43,684 nucleotides of DNA from Rhodobacteraceae bacterium UBA7436 (GTDB lineage Bacteria > Pseudomonadota > Alphaproteobacteria > Rhodobacterales > Rhodobacteraceae): positions 1-43,684 of the forward strand of contig DLQI01000022.1 of the NCBI GenBank assembly GCA_002478745.1, given 5' to 3'. Numbering within the stretch: the stretch's first letter is position 1; each line of letters begins with the position of its first letter. Below, piece by piece: positions 33,025 to 40,157 of this stretch. The position numbers were made by a program, and so were the translations under genes. The notes beneath the pieces are model-generated. The model was given only the letters and a program-made list of their open reading frames with translations. It was not told the DNA's origin and did no database searches.

Positions 33025-33087
33025 GGCACGTATCCGACCCTCGCGGGTAACCCTCTGAGCGGACGTGCCGATGGACACGCTCAGAGG
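33025..33087 (-). promoter_or_regulatory. Leucine attenuator RNA structures upstream of leuA
   Basis: On the minus strand CCTCTGAGCG (33087-33078), which contains the leader stop codon, pairs perfectly with CGCTCAGAGG (33061-33052). The competing pair GGCACGT (33069-33063) with ACGTGCC (33031-33025) uses the loop of the first stem. A ribosome stalled on the Leu codons would cover the 5' arm of the first stem. ACCC/GGGT (33037-33048) gives a third small stem. No U-run follows any of them, so the outcome may be Rho-dependent or a translational effect. Confidence 0.65.
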
Positions 33088-33164
33088 CTGGATAGGAGCA
33101 AGAGCTCGCACAAAAGCGCTGCGCCGAGAGGGCGCGCGATCAGGGTATGTGCGTTACGTGTCAT
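33081..33164 (-). CDS. Leucine-rich leader peptide
   Basis: A 27-codon open frame (ATG 33164, TGA 33083-33081) encodes MTRNAHTLIARPLGAALLCE followed by LLLLSSL. It carries nine leucines overall, six of them within residues 17-24, close before the stop. It is 85 bp upstream of leuA on the same strand. Cognate-residue runs directly before an alternative-stem region are the hallmark of amino-acid attenuator leader peptides. The Shine-Dalgarno is poor, and the frame is open further upstream to 33269, so the exact start is less sure than the Leu run. It probably has no function as a protein. Confidence 0.7.
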   Translation of the reverse strand: MTRNAHTLIARPLGAALLCELLLLSSL

Positions 33165-33171
33165 AGCGGTA

Positions 33172-33199
33172 GTTATAGCCGCCGATTTCCAAATGGAAA
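33172..33199 (-). promoter_or_regulatory. Possible leuA promoter/operator region
   Basis: TATAAC (33177-33172, minus strand) could be a -10 box. An inverted repeat TTTCCA-AA-TGGAAA (33186-33199) lies just upstream, where the -35 box would be. If this -10 is right, transcription starts almost at the leader ATG, which would explain its poor Shine-Dalgarno. Weakly supported. Confidence 0.3.
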
Positions 33200-33308
33200 G
33201 TAGGTTTTTATGCCTAATTGGACGGGGTGCCATTTTCAGGTGGAGCGTCGCATTAGGATTTTGGACCATCCGCGTTGAAGTGCGTCTATGCTGTGCTACC
33301 TATGAGAC

Positions 33309-33974
33309 ATGATAGATATTCTGATTATTGGCGCTTCGGGCGGCATTGGCGGCGCGATTACTGGCCACCACACGACGCGCGGCGACAGTGTAATAGGGCT
33401 TTCACGCTCAATTGACGGTTTGGACATTACGGATGTCCAAAGTGTTGCGGATCATTTGGAACGCTTGGATCGCACCTTTGACCGAGTGATTGTTGCCACC
33501 GGCGCGTTGAGCGTGAATGGCGCGGCCCCTGAGAAAACGATCAAAGCTATTGATCCAATCGCGATGGCAGATCAGTTCGCGGTCAACGCCATTGGCCCTG
33601 CGCTGATCCTTGCGCATGCGAGTCGCCTTTTGCGAAAAGACCGCGCCAGCGTATTTTCTGTACTGTCAGCCAAAGTGGGATCTATCGGGGACAACCGATT
33701 GGGTGGATGGGTCAGTTACCGTGCGGCAAAAGCGGCGGTGAACCAGATCGTCCACACCTCTGCGATTGAGTTGGCGCGCAGCCATCCGCAATCGAGCGTT
33801 GTTGCGTTGCACCCGGGAACTGTGGAGACGCCGTTTACGTCCAAGTACCTTGCCCGTCATGCAAGCGTTCCAGCCGATCAAGCGGCCGCGAATTTAGTGA
33901 AGGTTATGGACGACCTAACACCGGCGCAAAGCGGTGGTTTCTATGACTATTCGGGAACGGCGCTGCCTTGGTAA
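33309..33974 (+). CDS. Short-chain dehydrogenase/reductase (SDR)
   Basis: 221-residue Rossmann-fold oxidoreductase of the classical SDR type. The dinucleotide motif GASGGIG is at 8-14, and the catalytic set is Ser120, Tyr137 and Lys141 (SYRAAKAAV). The LHPGTVETPFT segment follows. At 221 residues it is slightly short, resembling the CsgA-like SDR group. Cofactor and substrate are unknown. It is divergent from leuA with the leader region between, and convergent with the MORN gene, with 10 bp between the stops. Confidence 0.88.
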   Translation: MIDILIIGASGGIGGAITGHHTTRGDSVIGLSRSIDGLDITDVQSVADHLERLDRTFDRVIVATGALSVNGAAPEKTIKAIDPIAMADQFAVNAIGPALILAHASRLLRKDRASVFSVLSAKVGSIGDNRLGGWVSYRAAKAAVNQIVHTSAIELARSHPQSSVVALHPGTVETPFTSKYLARHASVPADQAAANLVKVMDDLTPAQSGGFYDYSGTALPW

Positions 33975-33984
33975 GGCTGAGCGA

Positions 33985-35373
33985 TTAACCGTCTTCTTTC
34001 AACGCGCCGTTTTCCCATGTCCCAGTGGCTTCTTCACCCGTAGCATAGCGCATTGTGCCGCTGCCTTGGCGTTTTCCCTTTAGGAAAGTGCCCTCATAGA
34101 TGTCGCCATTGTCATAGGTGGCAGTGCCGGTACCGTTGATTTCGCCGGTTTGCCATTGGCCATCATATTCAAAGCCGTTGGCCATCGTGATCTTGCCCAT
34201 GCCATTGCGCTGTCCGTTGTCAAAGTTGCCCACGTAGACGGTGCCATCTGGATAAGTCGCAGTACCTGCGCCGTGGCGTTGGCCATTTTCCCATGCGCCG
34301 TCATAGCGATAGCCATCGGCATAGGTCATGATGCCTTGGCCGTGGTTTCGTGCATTCTTAAAGCCACCCTCATAAATCACGCCATTGACGTAAGTGGCCT
34401 TACCATTGCCCTCGATCACACCAGCGACCCAGCTGCCTTCATAGACAGAGCCGTCTTTGTACGCGATTTCTCCAGTGCCATCGGCCAGGTCATCACGGAA
34501 GCTGCCCTCGTAGATTGAACCATCTGGGTAGGTCACGCGACCTTGTCCCTCGATCTGGCCCGCGATCCATGCGCCGACATAGGTGTAACCGTCGGTGCCT
34601 GTGAATGTGCCTGTACCGTGGCGGCGGTCATCAGCGAAGTCGCCTTCATAGATGTCGCCGTTTGCGTAGGTCACACGGCCTGTGCCTTGGCGGCGTCCTG
34701 ATACCAGTTGGCCGTCATAAACGTCGCCATTGGGTTGGGTCAGTGTGCCAGTGCCATCGATTTGGCCGTCTTTCCACAAGCCGACATAAATCAATCCATC
34801 CGGCATCGTTAGCTTGCCGGAACCCTCGCGTTTGCCGTTGGCGATGTCGCCGTCATACACAGCGCCATCAGGATAGGTGATTGTGCCTACGCCGTTTTTG
34901 ACGCCGTCAATCCAGTCACCTTTGTATTCATAGCCACCCGGGCTTTGCATAACGCCTTTGCCATGGTGTTTGGCATTGCGGAACTCGCCCTCATAGCGCA
35001 CGCCGTTCGCATACAGCGCGACACCTTGGCCCATGATAGTGCCAGTAAGCCAGTCGCCTTCATAGGTGCCGCCATCGGCAAATGTGATTTTGCCAAAACC
35101 GTCAGGCTTGCCTTTTGAAAAGTTGCCTTGGTAGACGGAGCCATTTGGAAAACGCGCAACGCCTTCGCCTTTGATTTCGCCGTCATCCCATGCGCCGGTA
35201 TATTCATAGCCATTGGGCAGGCGATAGGTGCCTTCCCCGTGCTGAAGGCCACCGCGAAAGCTGCCTTGATAGATGCCGCCATCGTCGTATTGTTTGGTCT
35301 GAACTTGACGATCCTGTGCCAATGCACCCATGGGAGCAGCAGTTAAACACAAAGCGAGAATAAGACGTTTCAT
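33985..35373 (-). CDS. Exported MORN-repeat protein
   Basis: 462-residue protein with a signal peptide (MKRLILALCLTAAPMGALA, cleavage near residue 19) followed by eighteen uninterrupted 23-residue MORN repeats (consensus YxGxF/WxxGxxxGxGxxxYxdGxx) and a degenerate nineteenth at the C-terminus. There are no indels, so the DNA has an exact 69-bp period. Position 5 of each repeat alternates Phe and Trp almost throughout, and the mid-repeat segment alternates GxIxGxG with GKRxGxG, suggesting growth by duplication of a two-repeat block. MORN sheets bind lipid or protein surfaces; here it would act in the periplasm or at the envelope. It is convergent with the SDR gene. The function is not known. 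Confidence 0.9.
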   Translation of the reverse strand: MKRLILALCLTAAPMGALAQDRQVQTKQYDDGGIYQGSFRGGLQHGEGTYRLPNGYEYTGAWDDGEIKGEGVARFPNGSVYQGNFSKGKPDGFGKITFADGGTYEGDWLTGTIMGQGVALYANGVRYEGEFRNAKHHGKGVMQSPGGYEYKGDWIDGVKNGVGTITYPDGAVYDGDIANGKREGSGKLTMPDGLIYVGLWKDGQIDGTGTLTQPNGDVYDGQLVSGRRQGTGRVTYANGDIYEGDFADDRRHGTGTFTGTDGYTYVGAWIAGQIEGQGRVTYPDGSIYEGSFRDDLADGTGEIAYKDGSVYEGSWVAGVIEGNGKATYVNGVIYEGGFKNARNHGQGIMTYADGYRYDGAWENGQRHGAGTATYPDGTVYVGNFDNGQRNGMGKITMANGFEYDGQWQTGEINGTGTATYDNGDIYEGTFLKGKRQGSGTMRYATGEEATGTWENGALKEDG

Positions 35374-35562
35374 GGCGAGACCTGTATTAATTCTTGGCCT
35401 GCACGCAACTGTGCAAGCTTGCTCAGCCTAGAATAAGGTTGGCCACCTCGCAATGGGTTTTGCGCATGGGTAATATTGGTCGCGCTTAATTGGGTGTGTC
35501 AGGGGTTTTCTGGGCGTGTTGGAACGCATATAGGTGCAGGTGAAATCTGACCGGAGCACCCC

Positions 35563-37221
35563 ATGGCTGATACGTTTCGCATTACACTGTGCCAGTTAAA
35601 CCCAACCGTTGGCGATATTGCTGGCAATGCCGCCTTAGCGCGTGATGCATGGGAGCAGGGGCGCGCGGCCGGTGCTGATCTGGTGGCGCTGCCTGAGATG
35701 TTCATCACAGGATACAATGCCCAAGATTTGGTGGTGAAACCTGTGTTTCACAAGGCAGCTATGGCTGCGGTTGAGCAATTGGCAAAAGACTGCGCAGACG
35801 GCCCCGCCTTGGCGATTGGTGGTCCGTGGTTTGAAGCTGGCTGCCTGTATAACGCCTATCTGATCTGTAAGGGCGGTAAAGTTGCATCCAAGGCGCTTAA
35901 GCATCACCTGCCGAATGAAACTGTGTTTGATGAGGTCCGTATCTTTGATGCAGGGCCGTTGGGTGGACCCTATAGCGTTGGAAACACACGCATTGGCAGC
36001 CCGATCTGCGAAGATGCATGGCACGAGGATGTGGCAGAGACCTTGGCCGAAACAGGTGCTGAGTTCCTGCTGATCCCGAATGGTTCACCCTATTACCGCG
36101 ACAAATTTGAAACGCGCTTGAACCACATGGTGTCACGCGTTGTCGAAACAGGTCTGCCGCTGATCTATCTGAACATGGTTGGCGGTCAGGACGATCAGGT
36201 CTTTGACGGTGCTTCATTCGCACTGAACCCGGGTGGCGGTTTGGCCCTTCAAATGCCTGCGTTTGATACAGCCATCGTGCATGTTGATCTTGAACGCGGC
36301 ACGGATGGCTGGCGTGTTAAGGACGGGGTTAAGACCGCTCAACCTGACACGTGGGAACAAGACTACCGCGTTATGGTTCAATCGTTGCGCGACTATATGG
36401 GAAAGACAGGTTTCAAAAAGGTTCTGTTGGGGATGTCCGGCGGGATCGATTCTGCCATCGTGGCGACCATCGCCACCGATGCGCTTGGCGCAGAAAATGT
36501 GCGCTGCGTGATGTTGCCATCCGAATACACCAGCAAAGCGAGCCTTGAAGATGCTGAGGCTTGCGCCAATGCGCTGGGATGTCGATATGATTATGTCCCT
36601 ATCGCTGAGGGGCGTGAGGCGATCACCAATACGTTGGCTCCGTTATTCGCAGGCCTTGAAGAAGGGCTGACCGAAGAGAACATCCAATCCCGCCTGCGCG
36701 GTCTGTTACTGATGGCGATGAGCAATAAATTTGGCGAGATGGTTTTGACCACAGGCAATAAATCAGAGGTCGCGGTGGGCTATGCCACGATCTATGGTGA
36801 TATGGCTGGTGGCTATAACCCGATTAAAGACCTGTATAAAATGCGTGTGTTCGAAACCTGCCGCTGGCGCAATGCCAACCACCGCGATTGGATGATGGGG
36901 CCTGAAGGTGCTGTTATCCCTGATAACATCATCACCAAAGCCCCAAGCGCCGAACTGCGCGACGATCAAAAAGACAGCGACAGCCTGCCGGATTATCCGG
37001 TGCTGGATGCGTTGCTTGAGATGCTGGTGGACAACGATGCCTCTGTCGCCGATTGCGTGGCTGCTGGGTTTGAGCGCGATGTGGTCAAGAAGGTCGAGCA
37101 CCTAATCTACATTTCCGAATACAAACGCTTCCAATCCGCACCGGGTGCACGATTGACGAAGGGGGCGTTCTGGTTGGATCGCCGTTATCCGATTGTGAAC
37201 CGTTGGCGTGATCCGAGTTGA
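35563..37221 (+). CDS. nadE: Glutamine-dependent NAD(+) synthase
   Basis: 552-residue two-domain enzyme making NAD from deamido-NAD, ATP and glutamine. The N-terminal nitrilase-like glutaminase (about 5-260) has the triad Glu45 (LPEMFITGY), Lys113 (LKHHLPN) and Cys149 (PICEDAW). The C-terminal NAD synthase domain has the pyrophosphatase loop SGGIDS (292-297) and TTGNKSEVAVGYATIYGDMA. Length matches the proteobacterial long form. It is preceded by 189 bp with no other gene and a CGGAGC-type ribosome site 8 nt before the ATG. It appears monocistronic; the AT-richer patch follows. Confidence 0.97.
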   Translation: MADTFRITLCQLNPTVGDIAGNAALARDAWEQGRAAGADLVALPEMFITGYNAQDLVVKPVFHKAAMAAVEQLAKDCADGPALAIGGPWFEAGCLYNAYLICKGGKVASKALKHHLPNETVFDEVRIFDAGPLGGPYSVGNTRIGSPICEDAWHEDVAETLAETGAEFLLIPNGSPYYRDKFETRLNHMVSRVVETGLPLIYLNMVGGQDDQVFDGASFALNPGGGLALQMPAFDTAIVHVDLERGTDGWRVKDGVKTAQPDTWEQDYRVMVQSLRDYMGKTGFKKVLLGMSGGIDSAIVATIATDALGAENVRCVMLPSEYTSKASLEDAEACANALGCRYDYVPIAEGREAITNTLAPLFAGLEEGLTEENIQSRLRGLLLMAMSNKFGEMVLTTGNKSEVAVGYATIYGDMAGGYNPIKDLYKMRVFETCRWRNANHRDWMMGPEGAVIPDNIITKAPSAELRDDQKDSDSLPDYPVLDALLEMLVDNDASVADCVAAGFERDVVKKVEHLIYISEYKRFQSAPGARLTKGAFWLDRRYPIVNRWRDPS

Positions 37222-37365
37222 TTGGGTGGTAGGGTGAACAGGGCTGGCTGAACTGGAAGTCAGGCAAAAATGCTGGAAGTCTGCTTGGAACGCATTGTTG
37301 TTTTAACAGATGGTGCCATGCAGACCTCTGTACTGAAGGATTTTATTTGATCGGAGCGTGTACCA

Positions 37366-37716
37366 ATGATGGGCATTAACCAAATTCTAGGGCAGCTTTT
37401 AGAAAAGTTTCTTGAACGCAAATCTAAGACACCAATGGTATCACTCCTAAAATCCGTCGCTTGCCTAGCTTTGTTTGGTTTGGGGCTTTTTATCGCGTAC
37501 TTAAGGTTTATGCGCACATGGTAGCGTGAGTCTTTGCTTTCGCAGGTGCACACAACCAATGGCAGCTATGTCATTATCGCGTGCCTCATATTAGTAACGG
37601 TTTTTACCTGTGATCTCTTGGAGCTAGAGACTGCTGCGATAATTATGGTTTTAAGCAACATCGCCTTTTTTGGCGATCTTCTATCAATTTTGTTTGTAAG
37701 CGATCCTAAAGAGTGA
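37366..37716 (+). pseudogene. Small membrane protein gene interrupted by an in-frame amber codon
   Basis: Starting from ATG 37366 (GGAG 9 nt upstream) the frame encodes 52 residues ending ...FMRTW, then TAG at 37522-37524. The same frame continues without another stop to a TGA at 37714-37716 and encodes two further hydrophobic segments. Read through, it is a coherent 116-residue protein. It has an amphipathic N-terminus (QILGQLLEKFLERKSK), a helix at about 28-46, and two more at about 66-82 and 86-104. A single C-to-T change turning CAG into TAG would explain it. Alternatively these are two separate small genes, the second starting at TTG 37534 or GTG 37546. No homologue is recognised. Confidence 0.5.
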
Positions 37717-37776
37717 AATTGAAGATTGTCGGCCATGCGTGTTTTGAAAACGCTATTTTGCGAATAGGAAAATCAG

Positions 37777-38102
37777 ATGTTCTTTTTTGAAGTTGCCGTT
37801 TTTATCATAATATTGGCATTAGCCACAAATGCCGTGGTTGCATTCCTCATTGCCTTCTACTGGCAGGGCACCGTCATACTCACTCTTCTTAAAGAGATGG
37901 TCAGTGCAGATGGGCCCAACCCTTGGAGGGCGTATGATCTGGGTAGTGGCGTAAATATGTTTAACCGCTTCGTAGCTGGTGAGATCCTTCCTGAGTTGCG
38001 TAAAAGTGGCTTAAAGCGATCAAATACGTTGTTTTAAGTTATGTGACATTATTTCTAGTCGCGGGATTATTGAAGTTTTTTGTACCAGAACTTCTTAGAT
38101 GA
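37777..38102 (+). pseudogene. Small two-helix membrane protein gene with apparent frameshift
   Basis: ATG 37777 opens an 86-codon frame with an N-terminal membrane helix (MFFFEVAVFIIILALATNAV), ending at a TAA at 38035-38037. From about 38002 the neighbouring frame takes over with no stop until TGA at 38100-38102. It encodes KWLKAIKYVVLSYVTLFLVA and then GLLKFFVPELLR, a second membrane helix. One extra A in the AAAA run at 38002-38005 would join them into a 108-residue protein whose two-helix layout recalls UspB (111 residues); no sequence homology to UspB is claimed. It lies in the same AT-richer patch as the preceding damaged gene. Confidence 0.55.
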
Positions 38103-38258
38103 GGTGGTGGCTGAATAGAACAATCAGCGACAGTATGTCTGCCTTCCCGTCGAACTGAGGGAGTGGTCGCCCGCAATCCACCCTAACAGTCCCACACGCA
38201 TCGAACTGGACAAATCGCCCCCCCTATGACACCTAACCCCGCATAGGAGATCATGCCC

Positions 38259-39584
38259 ATGACCATCACACGTTTCGCCCCATCGCCCACCGGCTATATC
38301 CACGTTGGTAACCTGCGCACTGCGCTGATGAATTACCTGATTGCCCGTAAGGCTGGTGGTACTTTCATTCTACGCATCGACGATACCGATCCGGTGCGCT
38401 CTGAAGAGAAATACGTTGATGGGATCAAACAGGACTTGGAGTGGTTAGGCCTGCACTGGGACAAGGTTGAACGTCAGTCCGAGCGTCTGGACCGTTATGC
38501 GGACGCGGCCGATAAGTTGCGCAGTATTGATCGTTTTTATGAAGCGTTCGAAACACCGACTGAGTTGGACCTGAAGCGTAAGAAACAGCTGAACATGGGC
38601 AAGCCACCGGTCTATGATCGTGCGGCGTTGAACCTTAGTGCTGAAGAGCGCGATGCCCTCCGTGCTGAACGCGGTGATGGCGTCTGGCGTTTCAAGTTGG
38701 ATCAGGAACGCATCAATTGGAAAGACAGTATTCTTGGCGACATCTCTATCGATGCGGCCTCTGTCAGCGATCCGGTTTTGATCCGCGGTGACGGTCAGGT
38801 TCTGTATACAATTGCATCTGTTGTTGATGACACGGATATGGGCGTGACCACTGTTGTGCGCGGGTCTGATCACGTGACCAACACGGCCACACAAATTCAA
38901 ATTATGAAGGCGCTGGGCATGACCCCACCGTCTTTTGCACACCACTCGTTGCTGACCGGTCCGCAGGGTGAGGCACTGTCGAAACGTCTGGGCACTTTGG
39001 CGTTGCGTGACCTGCGTGAGCAGGGCGTTCAGCCGATGGCACTGTTGTCATTGATGGCGCGCCTTGGGTCGTCTGATCCAATGGAGCTGCGCAGTGAAAT
39101 GTCCGAACTGATTGAAGGCTTTGACGTGGGTAGCTTTGGCACAGCACCGACGAAGTTTGATGTCGCTGACCTGTTCCCGCTGACAGCAAATGTGTTGCAG
39201 GCCAAACCGCTGGCTGATGTTGCTGATCAGATTGCTGATCTTGGCGTTCCTGCTGATTTGGCCGAAACTTTTTGGACTGTCACACGTGACAACATCACAA
39301 CGCTAAAAGATTTGGCTGCGTGGTGGACATTGTTCAGCGAAGGCGCTGATCCAGTGATCGATGACGAAGACGCAGAATTCGTGGCCCAAGCGATGGCTAT
39401 GTTGCCTGAATGTCCGTTCGACGACACCACATGGAAAACGTGGACGGGTGCCGTAAAAGAAGCGACTGGCCGCAAAGGCAAGGGCTTGTTCATGCCGCTG
39501 CGCAAAGCGCTTACAGGCCAAAGCCACGGACCAGATATGTCCGCGACGATGACACTTTTGCAGGTTGTTAAAGCCCGCGCTTAA
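38259..39584 (+). CDS. gltX: Glutamate--tRNA ligase (short form)
   Basis: 441-residue class I synthetase charging tRNA-Glu. The HIGH-type motif is HVGN (15-18) after RFAPSPTG, and the KMSKS-type loop is LSKRLG (240-245). I prefer ATG 38259 over the in-frame ATG at 38253: AGGAG is then about 9 nt away and the protein begins MTITRFAPSPTG as in homologues. It is the shorter type found as one of two GluRS copies in many Roseobacters, from memory. Whether it also charges tRNA-Gln cannot be told. Its TAA shares the TTAA tetranucleotide with the stop codon of the convergent downstream gene. Confidence 0.94.
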   Translation: MTITRFAPSPTGYIHVGNLRTALMNYLIARKAGGTFILRIDDTDPVRSEEKYVDGIKQDLEWLGLHWDKVERQSERLDRYADAADKLRSIDRFYEAFETPTELDLKRKKQLNMGKPPVYDRAALNLSAEERDALRAERGDGVWRFKLDQERINWKDSILGDISIDAASVSDPVLIRGDGQVLYTIASVVDDTDMGVTTVVRGSDHVTNTATQIQIMKALGMTPPSFAHHSLLTGPQGEALSKRLGTLALRDLREQGVQPMALLSLMARLGSSDPMELRSEMSELIEGFDVGSFGTAPTKFDVADLFPLTANVLQAKPLADVADQIADLGVPADLAETFWTVTRDNITTLKDLAAWWTLFSEGADPVIDDEDAEFVAQAMAMLPECPFDDTTWKTWTGAVKEATGRKGKGLFMPLRKALTGQSHGPDMSATMTLLQVVKARA

Positions 39585-40147
39585 GAACTGATTATCTGGG
39601 CCGCGATGCGGTCCAGATGTCCATCCACCAGCGCGGTTTCTGAGGCGCTTAGGCTTTGGCTGCGCGGATACCGCGGCGCGGTGCGATCGTTGAGGATTGG
39701 CATATCCCATCCGTCGGTGGTGGCGAAAAATGCATCAACGCCGTCCTCACCAAATTGTTGCAAATACCCTTGAATAACAACATCAAGATAGCTGAGCAGG
39801 ATGATCTGATCACCCTCCATTAGCATGTCTTCAGCGGCCACTGCATAGTGGGCGATATCGGTTGATGGATCGCCACCATGGCTAACTTTGCCCGCTGACG
39901 GAATGCGGCGATATCCAGTTTCGCGTTCATCCAAAGCGGCCCAATCGGCATTGGGGACAGCAGCAATCAGACCTTGAATTTGTTCGGAAGGATCAGCTGG
40001 AACAGCCGTTAAAAGAATGGTGCCATACCCGCCATTGCGAACCCATGCGCGGCGCCATCCCGATAGCGTCGCCTTTTGCGCGTTGGGGTAAATATGGGTC
40101 GCCGTGTTGACGAGGCTGCCATAGCCAAAGAAGTGTGGATCGCTCAT
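39581..40147 (-). CDS. Gamma-glutamylcyclotransferase-like protein
   Basis: 188-residue protein of the GGCT/AIG2-like fold. It begins MSDPHFFGYGSLVN, with the diagnostic YGSL loop at 9-12 that binds the gamma-glutamyl group. A Glu in the LDERETGYRR region (about 72-81) is the candidate catalytic acid. GGCT enzymes release 5-oxoproline from gamma-glutamyl peptides; this subtype is less studied and the substrate is open. I use ATG 40147; the frame opens to 40246 but that part is antisense to, and would overlap, the ABC permease 3' end. The stop overlaps the gltX stop in TTAA. It is 10 bp downstream of the permease gene, probably the same transcript. Confidence 0.82.
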   Translation of the reverse strand: MSDPHFFGYGSLVNTATHIYPNAQKATLSGWRRAWVRNGGYGTILLTAVPADPSEQIQGLIAAVPNADWAALDERETGYRRIPSAGKVSHGGDPSTDIAHYAVAAEDMLMEGDQIILLSYLDVVIQGYLQQFGEDGVDAFFATTDGWDMPILNDRTAPRYPRSQSLSASETALVDGHLDRIAAQIISS

Positions 40148-40157
40148 GGTTTTGTCC

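Noticed and set aside
37270..37350. 27-codon frame before the small membrane genes
   Set aside because: No ribosome site, no membrane or repeat feature, and length within chance expectation.
37995..38010. Programmed frameshift at the AAAA run
   Set aside because: The sequence is not a heptameric slippery site and no downstream stimulator structure is evident; a simple indel is more likely.
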